A stretch of DNA of 64,000 nt from JACRLV01 sp045863555 (GCA_045863555.1 BTUU01000021.1:1-64000), one strand, 5' to 3'. Shown: positions 16,640 to 25,532, counted from the stretch's first letter. Numbers and translations: made by a program. The notes: generated by a model from the letters alone, not told the origin.

Positions 16640-17605
16640 TTATTCCGAAACCTCAAGTTTGAGTTGAGATCGAATGTACGCGACGATATCAGTGTGGACC
16701 TCGTCATACTCCGAACGATGCACGCGCTTGCTCTCAAAATCAATCCGAACGTCCTGGAGGAACTTTCGAAAATCGGAGTTCTGTTCGCAGAGCTTGTTGA
16801 TGGTCTCCCAGTCCAGCGACGGGCGCGGGCGCGCGGGAAAAAGGACGCTCGATGAATCGATATCGAATGGATTCAAGTGGATGAGTCCGATCCCAAATGA
16901 TGTCGTGAGTCTTTCAAGTTCGCCAAGAAACTCATCCTCTTGCAGGACGTCTGCCGCTACCAGGTACCCCTCGTGTGCCCACGAAGAGTTGGAGACTGCC
17001 TGAAAATACGACTCACGGTAGTTCCCTCTAGACAGGCTCTTCTTCACTTCAAATGAGAACAATCTCAATGAGTCATTATCGGACAAGCGGTTCATTTCGA
17101 TGACATCTGAGTGCCAGTCATCGAGGGGCAGGTAAAATCCGACGACGTCGGGGTGAATCCATTCGCTATAGCCGGACTTGTTCGATTTCTCGTGGAGAAT
17201 CGTCTTGGTGAATATGGAACGGCCGCGATTGAAGCCAGGATTGGCATAGGCGAAATAAACCAACAATGGATGCAGATCGCGCTCATGATAGGCCGCCTTC
17301 ATTCGGGGTTTGTCTGCCGTATCTGACTCGAAGGGGAGCGCAGCATCCGCTGGAAGTTCACTGATCCTTTCCTTCAGAAAGAAGCGAGCGGGGTTCTTGC
17401 TGACAGTGACAAACCGGGATTGGCGATTGTCGCGAACATCGACGTACAACCGAGAACCAAGCGTCTGCCAGGGAGTCTTGCCCGTCGTTCCGAGTTGGGT
17501 CGTCAGCGACCGTTCAGTCGCGAGGTTCCAGATCTCCTGATAGGTCAAGGGCTTTGACGCATGGCGCAGTGTCTCGTAGGCCAGTTCCAGAAATGATAAT
17601 CCCAC
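16640..17605 (-). CDS. HrgA-like HARE-HTH protein with nuclease-like C-terminus
   Basis: 321 residues. Residues 1-80 are a HARE-HTH domain (FLELAYETLRHASKPLTYQEIWNLA, GKTPWQTLGSRLYVDVRDN, VTVSKNPARFFLKE), as in HrgA/COG2958 proteins, a DNA-binding module often attached to restriction enzymes. The rest contains HPLLVYFAYANPGFNRGRSIFTKTI, HPDVVGFYLPLDDW and LRLFSFEVKKSLSRGNYRESYFQAVSNSSWAHEGYLV, with D...E-V-K spacing (DVVGF ... FEVKK) like a PD-(D/E)xK restriction fold. A role in DNA restriction or island maintenance is inferred. Local base composition is visibly less GC-rich than the neighbours, suggesting acquisition. The upstream RhuM remnant supports an island origin. Confidence 0.7.
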   Translation of the reverse strand: MGLSFLELAYETLRHASKPLTYQEIWNLATERSLTTQLGTTGKTPWQTLGSRLYVDVRDNRQSRFVTVSKNPARFFLKERISELPADAALPFESDTADKPRMKAAYHERDLHPLLVYFAYANPGFNRGRSIFTKTILHEKSNKSGYSEWIHPDVVGFYLPLDDWHSDVIEMNRLSDNDSLRLFSFEVKKSLSRGNYRESYFQAVSNSSWAHEGYLVAADVLQEDEFLGELERLTTSFGIGLIHLNPFDIDSSSVLFPARPRPSLDWETINKLCEQNSDFRKFLQDVRIDFESKRVHRSEYDEVHTDIVAYIRSQLKLEVSE

Positions 17606-17701
17606 TCTGAATCCTCGCTATGCTCCGGGGCAAAGCGACCACACAGCGTAGTGTAGTTGCATCTCGAATTCTATCGAACCGCGGCTGTCATGCATGGCTT
17701 G

Positions 17702-19051
17702 CTAATAGAACAGGAACGGCCACCAGTTCTTCATGGGCCGGCCGTTGGCGTCGATGCATTTGTTGTCGAGGCCGGGCATGGACTGGAACCAATAGACGAT
17801 CCACTGGCCCATGCAGTCGGGGGCGACCGATTTGTAGCGGAGAAACTTTTCGCGGTTGAATTCGCGTAGCTCGTCCTTGTCGGTCGGGGACTTGCGCAGG
17901 CGGTACGTTTCGAGCGTCGTCAGCGCCGTGAACGGGCTCTCGAGGTCGTAGTGCCAGCGGGCGCCGGGCGGGAAGTGGGCGCTGCCACCGGTGATAAAGA
18001 ACGGATCGACGGTGTACTGCTTGTCGTTCCACGTGACTTCGAGGCGGTCGGGCTTGGGGAACTCGATCTTGTCGCCGGATTTGCGGTCGTACGACGTCTC
18101 GTAGAACTTGTCGAAGGGCAGGCCGCGCTTGTCCAGCTCGAAATCGGCGAATTCGTAGAAATACTTGCGGTAATACGCGATCGAGCGGCTGTTGGCGATC
18201 CACTCCATCGTGTGGCCGAAGTTCTCCATCGAGCAGCCGGGGCCGCGGTGCGGGTTGAAGAACGCGATGCGGAAGCTGCGGCCGATCCAGGGCATCGTGC
18301 TGTCCTCGCCGTTGCCCGCGGAGCCGTGTTTGCCTGCGATGGGCCGGCACTGGTCGTCGTAGAACTGCTTCATTTCGCACGTTTCGCGGCCCGGCCAGGG
18401 GTCGCGCGGGTCGTGGATGGCGTAGAACCACAGTTCATGCACCCAGCCGGCGTTGGCGAGTTCGCGGAGATTGAGGAATCGCCCCGGCGTGCGCGGGTCG
18501 GCGAAACCGAGATTCGGTGCGAATTCGTCGCTGAAGAGGGCCGCGTAATCGATCTGCGGCTCGTCGTCGCGCGGGGCTTTCTTGCGCGGCATCTGCTTGC
18601 TCGACTGGCGGCGCGGATTCTCCTTCGCGTCGTCGTCGCGCAGGTCGATGACCTTCACGATCTGGTACTCAATGAACGGCGTGGCGTCCTTGTTTGCATA
18701 GCCGTGGTAGCGCGTCGCTTCGGCGAAGGCCTTCGTGATCGCCTCGGCGTGGGCGCGGGTGTCGGCCGGTTCGACGTCGTTGGCGAAATTCAGCACGATC
18801 ACGCGCGGCCGCATCTGGCGGATCTGGTCGTGGTTTTGCCAGAGCCAGTTGTCGGAGTTGCGAAAACTCGCCAGATTCGGCCAGATCGACGGATTTTCCT
18901 TCAATCCCTCGGGCGCCGGCAGGTCGGCCGCAGGTTTTGAGGCCGCGGGTTTCGTCGCGGCGGCCGGCGCCGGTTTGGCGGCGGGCGTCTGGGCCATGAG
19001 CGGCGAAACGGCAAGCAGGAGAGCGGCGGCAAGCATGCGGAACGGCGACAT
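17702..19051 (-). CDS. secreted protein of unknown function
   Basis: 449 residues. A clear signal peptide (FRMLAAALLLAVSPLMAQ) is followed by an Ala/Pro/Lys-rich linker (about 22-50), then a globular domain not recognised by me: RPRVIVLNFANDV, HGYANKDATPFIEYQIVKVIDLR, GWVHELWFYAIHDPRDPWPGRE, MPWIGRSFRIAFFNPHRGPGCSMENFGHTMEWIA, HFPPGARWHYDLES, CMGQWIVYWFQSMPGLDNKC. Several Cys, Trp and His residues are typical of an extracytoplasmic enzyme or binding protein, but no catalytic motif is assignable. It is divergent from the DUF5010-like gene across 161 bp, and the two share a secreted character. Confidence 0.7.
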   Translation of the reverse strand: MSPFRMLAAALLLAVSPLMAQTPAAKPAPAAATKPAASKPAADLPAPEGLKENPSIWPNLASFRNSDNWLWQNHDQIRQMRPRVIVLNFANDVEPADTRAHAEAITKAFAEATRYHGYANKDATPFIEYQIVKVIDLRDDDAKENPRRQSSKQMPRKKAPRDDEPQIDYAALFSDEFAPNLGFADPRTPGRFLNLRELANAGWVHELWFYAIHDPRDPWPGRETCEMKQFYDDQCRPIAGKHGSAGNGEDSTMPWIGRSFRIAFFNPHRGPGCSMENFGHTMEWIANSRSIAYYRKYFYEFADFELDKRGLPFDKFYETSYDRKSGDKIEFPKPDRLEVTWNDKQYTVDPFFITGGSAHFPPGARWHYDLESPFTALTTLETYRLRKSPTDKDELREFNREKFLRYKSVAPDCMGQWIVYWFQSMPGLDNKCIDANGRPMKNWWPFLFY

Positions 19052-19212
19052 TAGAATCCCCCGGATGGAGTCTGCGACCGCCGCGGCCGGTGCCGGTATT
19101 CTGCACGGAGTCGATCACGGACGCGGCGGACGGCTGACCGCCGGCGACGTTACCGCGCGCCGGCGGGAAATCAAATCTTGGCCGCATCGGCGCGTCCGGC
19201 GGAGATACGCCC

Positions 19213-20844
19213 ATGCGTCTACCTATCTCGCTCGTCGTCGTTCTCGCGGCGGCCGCCACATTCGCCCAGCCGACGACCATCCCGTCCGTACCGAGTGCGG
19301 CCGACATCGCGGCCGCGCCGACATTTGCGGCCGACCAGCGCGTTGTCGCCACGCACTATTTCTACTGGTACAAGTGGCCGGACGAGCACTTCTTCGACGA
19401 CGCGAAGTCGCGGAAACACGACATCCTGCGGCACCATTTTCCTGACGCGGAGCAGGTCGACTACGAATCGAAGGCGTGGCACCGGCGGCAGATGGAGGAT
19501 CTGCTGGCGGCGGGGATCGACGTGGCGCTGCCGGTCTACTGGGGCACGCCGAACAACTACGACAAGCCCGACATCCGTTTCTCCGTTCGAGGGTTGCCGC
19601 CGCTGGTTGCGGCACTGGATGACATCGCAGCCGAGGGGCGGACGCCGCCGCGGGTCGGGTTGTTCTTCGACACGTCGACGCTGCTGGCGGGGCACGCGTT
19701 CCGGGACAAGCGGCGCGAAAATGCCGACCTGCGCACGAACGAGGGAAAGGACATCTTCTACCGCACGATCCGCGATTTCTTCCGGCTGGTGCCGCCGCGG
19801 CATTGGGCGTGCCTCGACGGGCGGCCGATCGTGGCGCTGTATGAGTCTGCGTTCGCGGCCGGGCACGACCAGTCGACGATCGACTACGTGTACGAGCAGT
19901 TTCAGAAGGACTTCGCGGGGCGGCGGCCCTATGTGATCGCGGGGCCGTCGTGGAACTTCAAGGCGGATGCGCGGACGGGCTGGGGGGCGGCCCTGAACGG
20001 CCCAATTCTCGGCGAGTACGCCGCCCAGGTGGGCCCCGGCTACGACGATTCGCCAGTGCCGGGTCGGACGACGCCGACGCGCGACCGGCTCGGCGGCGGC
20101 TTCTACGCGGCAAGCTGGCTCCTGGCGATCCAACACAAGCCGCGCATCATCATTGTCGAGACGTGGAGCGAGATGCACGAAGGAACGCCGATCTGCGAGA
20201 CGCTGGAGGATGGGCGCACGTACATCGAGCTGACGCGGCGGTTTGCGGACCGATTCAAGGCGCGGGAAGCGCCGGCGGCGGAGGAGTGGGCAGGGGCGCT
20301 GCGGTCGCTGCTCTCGGCGAGGAATTCGTCGGCGTGGGGGCGCGAGTTCGCGGGGCGGCCCGTGCTCGGCTTTCGGGTCGGCTCGGATGGGAAGTTCGTT
20401 GAAGAGGGGCTTCGGCTGGTGCGCGGCGTTTCGGATGGCGTCGTCCGCGCGACGACGCGCGAAGGCGTCGCATGCATCGAAACGCAGGCGGGCGACTCTC
20501 GCGGCCGCTACATCTACTTCGACATCGCGGACCCGTACTACTACGACCACAGCGGGCCGCTGACGCTGCGAATCCGCTATCTCGACGTGGGGACGGGCGA
20601 CATCGTGGTGCAATACGACTCGTCGGAGCCGGCCGGGCCGCTGGACGGCGCGTACCGCGAAGGCGTGCGGATTCCCCGGGTCAACAGCGGACAGTGGTGG
20701 ACGGTAACGTTCACGCTCACGAAGGCGCGGTGTGCGAATCGTCAGAACGGCGGGGCGGATTTTCGGCTGGAGTCGCGGGGCGGGGAGTTGCTGATTTCGG
20801 AGGTGAACGTCTCGAAGGTGCCGGGGATGCTGGCGGACGAATAG
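19213..20844 (+). CDS. secreted DUF5010/GH-like protein
   Basis: 543 residues with a signal peptide (RLPISLVVVLAAAATFAQ) and GGAG 8 bases before the ATG. The region about 40-350 resembles the DUF5010 / GH71-GH99-like barrel: VVATHYFYWYKWPDEHF, MEDLLAAGIDVALPVYWGTP, RVGLFFDTSTLL, YRTIRDFFRLVPPRHWACLDGRPIVALY, RPYVIAGPSWNF, IIIVETWSEMHEGTPI. The Glu residues in IVETWSEMHEG are candidate catalytic or binding residues. The C-terminal about 150 residues form a beta-sandwich (GRYIYFDIADPYYYDHSGPL, IVVQYDSSEPAG, WWTVTFTL), probably carbohydrate-binding. A role in glycan breakdown is inferred; the substrate is unknown. Confidence 0.7.
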   Translation: MRLPISLVVVLAAAATFAQPTTIPSVPSAADIAAAPTFAADQRVVATHYFYWYKWPDEHFFDDAKSRKHDILRHHFPDAEQVDYESKAWHRRQMEDLLAAGIDVALPVYWGTPNNYDKPDIRFSVRGLPPLVAALDDIAAEGRTPPRVGLFFDTSTLLAGHAFRDKRRENADLRTNEGKDIFYRTIRDFFRLVPPRHWACLDGRPIVALYESAFAAGHDQSTIDYVYEQFQKDFAGRRPYVIAGPSWNFKADARTGWGAALNGPILGEYAAQVGPGYDDSPVPGRTTPTRDRLGGGFYAASWLLAIQHKPRIIIVETWSEMHEGTPICETLEDGRTYIELTRRFADRFKAREAPAAEEWAGALRSLLSARNSSAWGREFAGRPVLGFRVGSDGKFVEEGLRLVRGVSDGVVRATTREGVACIETQAGDSRGRYIYFDIADPYYYDHSGPLTLRIRYLDVGTGDIVVQYDSSEPAGPLDGAYREGVRIPRVNSGQWWTVTFTLTKARCANRQNGGADFRLESRGGELLISEVNVSKVPGMLADE

Positions 20845-20884
20845 CAGCGAATCTGGGTCGCCGAAACCTGAACGGGAATCGACG

Positions 20885-21343
20885 ATGCGGCGAGAGACGG
20901 AAAAGAGAGTCAATTTGAATGCACCGCGCGTAGACCTGTGCGCTCCCGGCGTGTACATCTCGTACGCGGCGGGGGGAACCTTGTTTCCTTTCATACGCGT
21001 GACTCGATTTCCGCTTTTGGATCTGCATAACCTCCAGGAGTTGTTCACGCTCTGCACGGTGGCGAGAGACAGGGCGTGGAAGGTGCGTACAACGTGGACA
21101 ACGCGAACTCAGGGGCGCGAGTATTGGCGGGAGTACGGCCATCTCTGGAAGACGCTGACCGATTTCTGCGAACGCGAGAAGATTTTCGCAAATCTCGAAG
21201 TCGAGGGGAGTGTTTTCCGCGTGAACTGGCCGTTCGGCGCGGAGTCGGTGCCAGGATCGCTGCTTCGGATGGCGCTGCCGCCGGTAAGTGAGCGCTTCGC
21301 GGCGGAATTGCAGAAGGTCGCCGATCGGCACTCAAATCAGTAG
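20885..21343 (+). CDS. hypothetical protein
   Basis: 152 residues, not recognised. No signal peptide or membrane segment. Visible features are PRVDLCAPGVYISYAAGG, FPLLDLHNLQELFTLCTVARDRAWK and YWREYGHLWKTLTDFCEREK, a mixed alpha/beta composition that reads like a real protein. Codon use is less GC-biased than neighbouring genes and no strong ribosome site precedes ATG 20885. It starts 40 bp after the DUF5010-like gene and could be its downstream partner, or a recently acquired orphan. Confidence 0.45.
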   Translation: MRRETEKRVNLNAPRVDLCAPGVYISYAAGGTLFPFIRVTRFPLLDLHNLQELFTLCTVARDRAWKVRTTWTTRTQGREYWREYGHLWKTLTDFCEREKIFANLEVEGSVFRVNWPFGAESVPGSLLRMALPPVSERFAAELQKVADRHSNQ

Positions 21344-21416
21344 AGACGGAAGGCACTCCGAGAAGTCAGGCGAAAACAGGTATCGGGCGTTTCTGCCGGA
21401 CTGGTCCGCCGAGTTT

Positions 21417-21677
21417 CTACAGAGACTCGTCGGCGAGTGGGAGATCGTCGTAGGGTCCGCCATCGCGCGTTTCGAGACGCTCGAGGTACTGCTTTGCGGC
21501 GGCTTCGAGGTCTCTCCGGAGTTGCAGCAGTATCCAGGCGCGCTCGATATCGTGTTCGATGACGCACCTGATCTTCGTGTACTCCACCGCTTCCGCGAGT
21601 TCCGAGACGGCTGCCGCCACGGTGCGCTGCTGAAATGCCGGGTATGAATCGAAGGGTTGTTCAGAATCGAAACTCAT
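21417..21677 (-). CDS. small hypothetical protein
   Basis: 86 residues, not recognised. GAGGAG stands about 9 bases before ATG 21677, good support for a real start. The sequence is acidic and helical (AVSELAEAVEYTKIRCVIEHDIERAWILLQL, AAAKQYLERLETRDGG), suggesting a small soluble helical bundle. It lies between a plus-strand hypothetical gene (convergent, 73-bp gap) and manA, which is on the same strand and ends 61 bp upstream. Confidence 0.5.
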   Translation of the reverse strand: MSFDSEQPFDSYPAFQQRTVAAAVSELAEAVEYTKIRCVIEHDIERAWILLQLRRDLEAAAKQYLERLETRDGGPYDDLPLADESL

Positions 21678-21738
21678 GAAACCGGCTCCTCACGCGCGCG
21701 CTATCCAATAACCCCGTGTCGAGCGGTACCCGGAAGTG

Positions 21739-22770
21739 CTACGCGGAACTCGCGATCGGAATCAGCACCTCCAGCACATCGCAATCCGCCGTCGCCTCGA
21801 ATTCGATGTCCGCGCTATCCGCGGGAATGAGAACGACGTCGCCGGTCTGAAAGGGGCAATCGGCGGTTTTGCGGCGGAGGATGCCGCGGCCGGCGAGGAC
21901 GATCCAGATGGCCATTTCCAGATGCGGCATGCGCTGGCGCGTACCTTCGAGAATGCGGAGGCGGTCGATGATGAAGCGCTCGCAGCGGCAGATGTGCGTG
22001 ACCGTTGTCAGCGCCGAGCCGACGTGGCGGCGCGGCTGGAGGATTTCGCTTTCCGGCACGCCCAGGAGCAGGTTTTCGAGCGCGGCGGCGACGTGCAGCT
22101 CGCGCGGCCGGCCGTCGAGGCCGGGGCGGTCCCAGTCGTATAGGCGATAGGTCGTGTCGCTGGGCGTCTGCACTTCGGCGACGAGGACGCCCGCGCCGAG
22201 GGCGTGCGGCGTGCCGCTGGGCAGGTAGTAGCACTGGCCGGGTTTCGCGGGCCACGCGCGGAGCAGCGGGACCATCGCGGCCGTGCCGGCGGCCGTGCGG
22301 AAGTCGGCGAGCGTAACGCCGGGTTTTTCGCCGATGTAGAGCTTCGATCCCGGCTCGGCGGCGATAACGAACCAGGCTTCGTGCTTGATCGCCGGAGCAC
22401 CCGCAGGGCGGGTCGGCGCGGGCTTCGGGTGGACCTGGATGCTCAGATTCTCGCGGGCGTCGAGGAACTTGATGAGCAGCGGAAACCGGCCGTCGGCGAG
22501 GGCGGCCGCCCCGGTGAGTCGCGGGCCCCAGGCGGCGACGATGTCGGCGAGCGTCGTGCCGGCGAACGGACCGCGGGCGACGCGCGATTCCTCGCCGGGG
22601 AGGCTGACGAGTTCCCAGGATTCGCCGACCGGCGCTCGCGCATCGGCGGCATCGGCGGCGTGTTTGCCCAGGAGGCTCGCCAGTCGATCGCCGCCCCAGG
22701 GACGGGCCTTCAGGATCGGCTCGAAGACGAGCGGCTGGGGCGGGGCGGCGCTGGGCGACGAGGCGGCCAT
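21739..22770 (-). CDS. manA: mannose-6-phosphate isomerase, class I
   Basis: 343 residues from ATG 22770 (MAASSPSAAPP). The class I PMI features are present: LKARPWGGDRLASLLG near the N-terminus, GESWELVSLPGEES, FPLLIKFLDARENLSIQVHPKP with the metal-binding QxH pair, KHEAWFVI (metal-binding Glu), YYLPSGTPHALGAGVLVAEVQTPSDTTYRLYDWDR (second His and the substrate-site Arg region), and a C-terminal cupin-like part ending GDVVLIPADSADIEF. It interconverts mannose-6-P and fructose-6-P for glycan precursor supply. It begins 2 bp past the HhH gene's stop, so it is the last gene of a three-gene operon with the GH10-like protein. Confidence 0.88.
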   Translation of the reverse strand: MAASSPSAAPPQPLVFEPILKARPWGGDRLASLLGKHAADAADARAPVGESWELVSLPGEESRVARGPFAGTTLADIVAAWGPRLTGAAALADGRFPLLIKFLDARENLSIQVHPKPAPTRPAGAPAIKHEAWFVIAAEPGSKLYIGEKPGVTLADFRTAAGTAAMVPLLRAWPAKPGQCYYLPSGTPHALGAGVLVAEVQTPSDTTYRLYDWDRPGLDGRPRELHVAAALENLLLGVPESEILQPRRHVGSALTTVTHICRCERFIIDRLRILEGTRQRMPHLEMAIWIVLAGRGILRRKTADCPFQTGDVVLIPADSADIEFEATADCDVLEVLIPIASSA

Positions 22771-22772
22771 GG

Positions 22773-23129
22773 TCAGGGTTGATCGTCCGTTTTCGGTGGA
22801 AAGACGAGGTGCGGCCGGAGTCGCTCGATCGTCAAGTCGCCGATGCGGTCGACGGCATCGAGGTCTTCGGCGCGGCGGAATGCGGGCTGCGAGGCGGACC
22901 TGGCGCGGTAGTCCAGAATCCGGTCGGCCATTCCGGGGCCGATGCCGGGGAGCAGCTCGAGTTCGCCGCGTGAGGCGGTGTTGGGATCGAGTTTGTACTC
23001 GATGCAAATCGCACACGGCGGCGTCGTCTCGCGCGGCGCGGTCGCAAGGCCGATGGCCTGGGCGAGGAGAAACGCGCCGCCGACGGCGAGCGCGGCGCGC
23101 GGCAGGGGGGCGGAGCCGGCGCGGTTCAC
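22773..23129 (-). CDS. ComEA-like helix-hairpin-helix protein
   Basis: 118 residues from GTG 23129; the GTG overlaps the preceding gene's TGA (GTGA), so translation is coupled. There is an N-terminal hydrophobic anchor (ALAVGGAFLLAQAIGLA) and a C-terminal HhH motif (DPNTASRGELELLPGIGPGMADRILDYR), the ComEA/T2SK-like DNA-binding module that in competence systems binds incoming DNA outside the membrane. The second half (AEDLDAVDRIGDLTIERLRPHLVF) completes the fold. A role in DNA uptake is inferred from the family only; no other competence genes are nearby. Confidence 0.75.
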   Translation of the reverse strand: MNRAGSAPLPRAALAVGGAFLLAQAIGLATAPRETTPPCAICIEYKLDPNTASRGELELLPGIGPGMADRILDYRARSASQPAFRRAEDLDAVDRIGDLTIERLRPHLVFPPKTDDQP

Positions 23130-24586
23130 TTTTTCTCCTGGAGATTCGTCCGCAGCCGGGCGAGCTTGGCGAAGACGGGCTTTGCGTGGCCGGACTCGGC
23201 GAGCACGCCCGCGCCGGGCACGAGCGCCGCGGCGCCGTCGATCAGGCACTGGGCGGTGATGCTCTCGACGTAGGGCTTGGAGAGCGCGGTTTCGACGAGC
23301 GCGACCCACCAGTCGGCCTGGGTGGCGTCAGACCAGGTTTCGCGCCAGCTCCCGCCGGTGCCGCCGGCGTTGGGCACGGAGACGGCGGTGATCTGGATGG
23401 CCTTGCCGAGGTTGGCGAGGCGGTCGATGAGCGAGCTGACCTGGAGAATGTCGCGGAAGTGGAATCCGTCGGAATCGAGGCCGAAGATGAGCTGGAGGCC
23501 GAAGGCGTCGAAGGGGATGCCGCTCTGCACGGCCATCTCGGCGTAGAGGAGCGGCGGGACGGTGCGCTGGTTGCGGGCGTAGTACTCCGCCCAGGGCTGG
23601 GTGAGTTCGAGGATGAGCTGCGCGCGGGGCGCGGTCTGGCGCGCGATCGTGGCCGCGAGCCGCGTCATGTCGATGATCTGTTCGAAGGTGAAGGGGAAGA
23701 CGCTGTCGGCGTGGAGGCCGGTGGCGATCTGCCAGCTTGTGATCTGGCCGGAGTAGCGCTGGATCGTGCGGCGGATGTGCTCGCGGGCGAATTCAGCGAT
23801 GGCCTCGTAGTCGTTCTCCCAGATGTACATCCAGTCAGGGACGGAGCTGACGCCGAAGCTGAGCAGGGGGCCGCCGCGCATCGCGAGGCCCTGCTTTGAG
23901 CAGAATTTTACGAGGGCGTCGGCGGCGTCGTAGTTGACGCCCTGCTCGCGGGGCTGAATCTCGCGCCAGACGAAGGGGATCCGGGCGAAGTCGAATACGT
24001 CGGTGAGTTTCGCGGCGGCCGCGGGCTTCGGCAGCGCGTGCGGCAGGAGGACGCCGAGGAACGGTCGGGAAAAACCGCCGGCCTGCTGACGGCGGCTGAG
24101 GAAGACGGAGGCGTGGAAGCGGCACATCTCCTCGGAGGCGCGGATGGAGAGAGAAAGCGACTCATCGGCGAAGGCGGCGGCCTTTTCGGGTTCGTCGGAG
24201 GCGGACATGGCGTCGACGAAGCGGTCGCGGGCCTGGTCGATGAGCTGGGCGATCGGCTCCATGCCGGGATAGTCGTAGAGCCCCCACTCCTCGCGCTTGA
24301 CGGAGAGCCGCATGAGGCGGTGGCGGGCGAGTTCGACGTGGAGATGGTAAGGCTCGGGCCGGGCGAGGAGTCGGGTCGTTTCGAGCTGGATGAAGCCGTG
24401 GCCGGCGACGCGCCAGAGGAGGGAGAGGCCGAGGGCTTCCTGATTGCGCGATTCGCAGACGACGAGGCCGCCTTCGACGCGGACTTCGCCGCGAATGGGG
24501 ATGCCATCGGCGCCGATCAGGTGCGCGCCGCGGAGGTCCGGCCCCGCGCGCCCGGCCGGCGTCTTGAAGAAAGAAAACCGATGCAC
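23126..24586 (-). CDS. GH10-like protein, apparently without catalytic glutamates
   Basis: 486 residues from GTG 24586 (GGGAG upstream). Residues 1-185 form an unassigned N-terminal domain; from about 185 the order of blocks follows a GH10 xylanase barrel: FDFARIPFVWREIQPREQGVNYDAADALVKFCSKQGL, RGGPLLSF, WMYIWENDYEAI, ITSWQIATGLHAD, QLILELTQPW, IPFDAFGLQLIFGL, LANLGKAIQITAVSVPN, WRETWSDATQADWWVAL. The GH10 acid/base normally sits in WDVVNE and the nucleophile in ITELD; here these read WQIATG and ITAVS, so both Glu appear absent. It has no signal peptide. Probably a non-catalytic glycan-binding or regulatory relative; it leads the operon with the HhH gene and manA. Confidence 0.7.
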   Translation of the reverse strand: MHRFSFFKTPAGRAGPDLRGAHLIGADGIPIRGEVRVEGGLVVCESRNQEALGLSLLWRVAGHGFIQLETTRLLARPEPYHLHVELARHRLMRLSVKREEWGLYDYPGMEPIAQLIDQARDRFVDAMSASDEPEKAAAFADESLSLSIRASEEMCRFHASVFLSRRQQAGGFSRPFLGVLLPHALPKPAAAAKLTDVFDFARIPFVWREIQPREQGVNYDAADALVKFCSKQGLAMRGGPLLSFGVSSVPDWMYIWENDYEAIAEFAREHIRRTIQRYSGQITSWQIATGLHADSVFPFTFEQIIDMTRLAATIARQTAPRAQLILELTQPWAEYYARNQRTVPPLLYAEMAVQSGIPFDAFGLQLIFGLDSDGFHFRDILQVSSLIDRLANLGKAIQITAVSVPNAGGTGGSWRETWSDATQADWWVALVETALSKPYVESITAQCLIDGAAALVPGAGVLAESGHAKPVFAKLARLRTNLQEKK

Positions 24587-24868
24587 CGTGCTCCCTCGGT
24601 CGCGGGTCGGAAAGCGGACAAAGAGCCCATCATAAAGCGTTCGCCAGCGGCGGACAAAGCGGGGGCTCCGGCGGGGGCCGTCGAGGCGCGAAAACCGCGC
24701 GGCCGCCGGGGGGCGTCTGATCGGGGGATCCGGGGACGGCGGGAGGGGCGACGGGGAGCGGATATTGAAGCCACCCGGACGGGGAGACGATGACTCGGCT
24801 GACGCCCCCCGCAGGGAGTTGCGGCGGGCGAAGCCTGGAATGCGAACCGAATGAAAGGATCACGGCCC

Positions 24869-25363
24869 ATGAACAGTCGCATCGGAAAGCGCGGGTTTTC
24901 GCTGGTCGAGCTCGTCGTCGTCATCGTCATTATCGGGATCATCGCCGCGATGGCGATTCCCCGGCTGAGCCGCGGGGCGGCCGGCGCGAACCAGTCGTCG
25001 CTGGGCGGGAATCTGTCAATTCTGCGCAACGCGATCAACCTGTACGCCGCGGAGCACAACAACACGTTCCCGAGCGGCACGGGGGCGCAGGTGGCGGACA
25101 AGCTGACGAAGTACACGGACGCGGCGGGCGATGCCGGCGTAAAGACGGCGACCCGCATCTACGGTCCGTACGTGCTCAAGATTCCGACGTGCCCGGTCAT
25201 CAGCGGCGCGAATTCCGCGACGATCCTGATCGATTCGACGAACAGCCCGCCGCAGGTCAACACGACCAACGGCGAAGGCTGGGTGTACAACCCGAACACG
25301 GGCGAGATCATCGCCAACAGCAGCGCGACGGACGCGGACGGCAAGGCGTACAACACGTACTAA
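24869..25363 (+). CDS. type II secretion/type IV pilus pseudopilin (GspG-like)
   Basis: 164 residues from ATG 24869; AAAGGA lies 9 bases upstream, while the in-frame ATG at 24851 would overlap that ribosome site. The prepilin leader is SRIGKRG followed by FSLVELVVVIVIIGIIAAMAIPRLSRGA, with cleavage after Gly and Glu at +5 as required for prepilin peptidase and pilin assembly. The globular part (LSILRNAINLYAAEHNNTFPSG, RIYGPYVLKIPTCPV, EGWVYNPNTGEI) has the GspG-like plan ending in a Tyr-rich tail. It is monocistronic and ends ahead of a terminator. Confidence 0.85.
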   Translation: MNSRIGKRGFSLVELVVVIVIIGIIAAMAIPRLSRGAAGANQSSLGGNLSILRNAINLYAAEHNNTFPSGTGAQVADKLTKYTDAAGDAGVKTATRIYGPYVLKIPTCPVISGANSATILIDSTNSPPQVNTTNGEGWVYNPNTGEIIANSSATDADGKAYNTY

Positions 25364-25440
25364 GCTCGCACTCGGTTCGCGATTCGATCGCTCCCGGGGG
25401 CACAGCTTCCTGATACTCGCTGCCGGGATCCAGCAACATG

Positions 25441-25480
25441 ACCACGGACCGTCTCAAGGCGGTCCGTGGTCGACTGTTTT
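25441..25480 (+). terminator. rho-independent terminator after pseudopilin gene
   Basis: An 11-bp perfect stem (ACCACGGACCG / CGGTCCGTGGT) with an 8-nt loop, followed by cgactgtttt. It lies 77 bp beyond the pseudopilin stop and 53 bp before the GH20 gene. Confidence 0.8.
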
Positions 25481-25532
25481 CGGGCCTGCTTCGAGGGTAC
25501 GCTGCTTGGGCAACCCTTCGCGGAGGCGGCCC

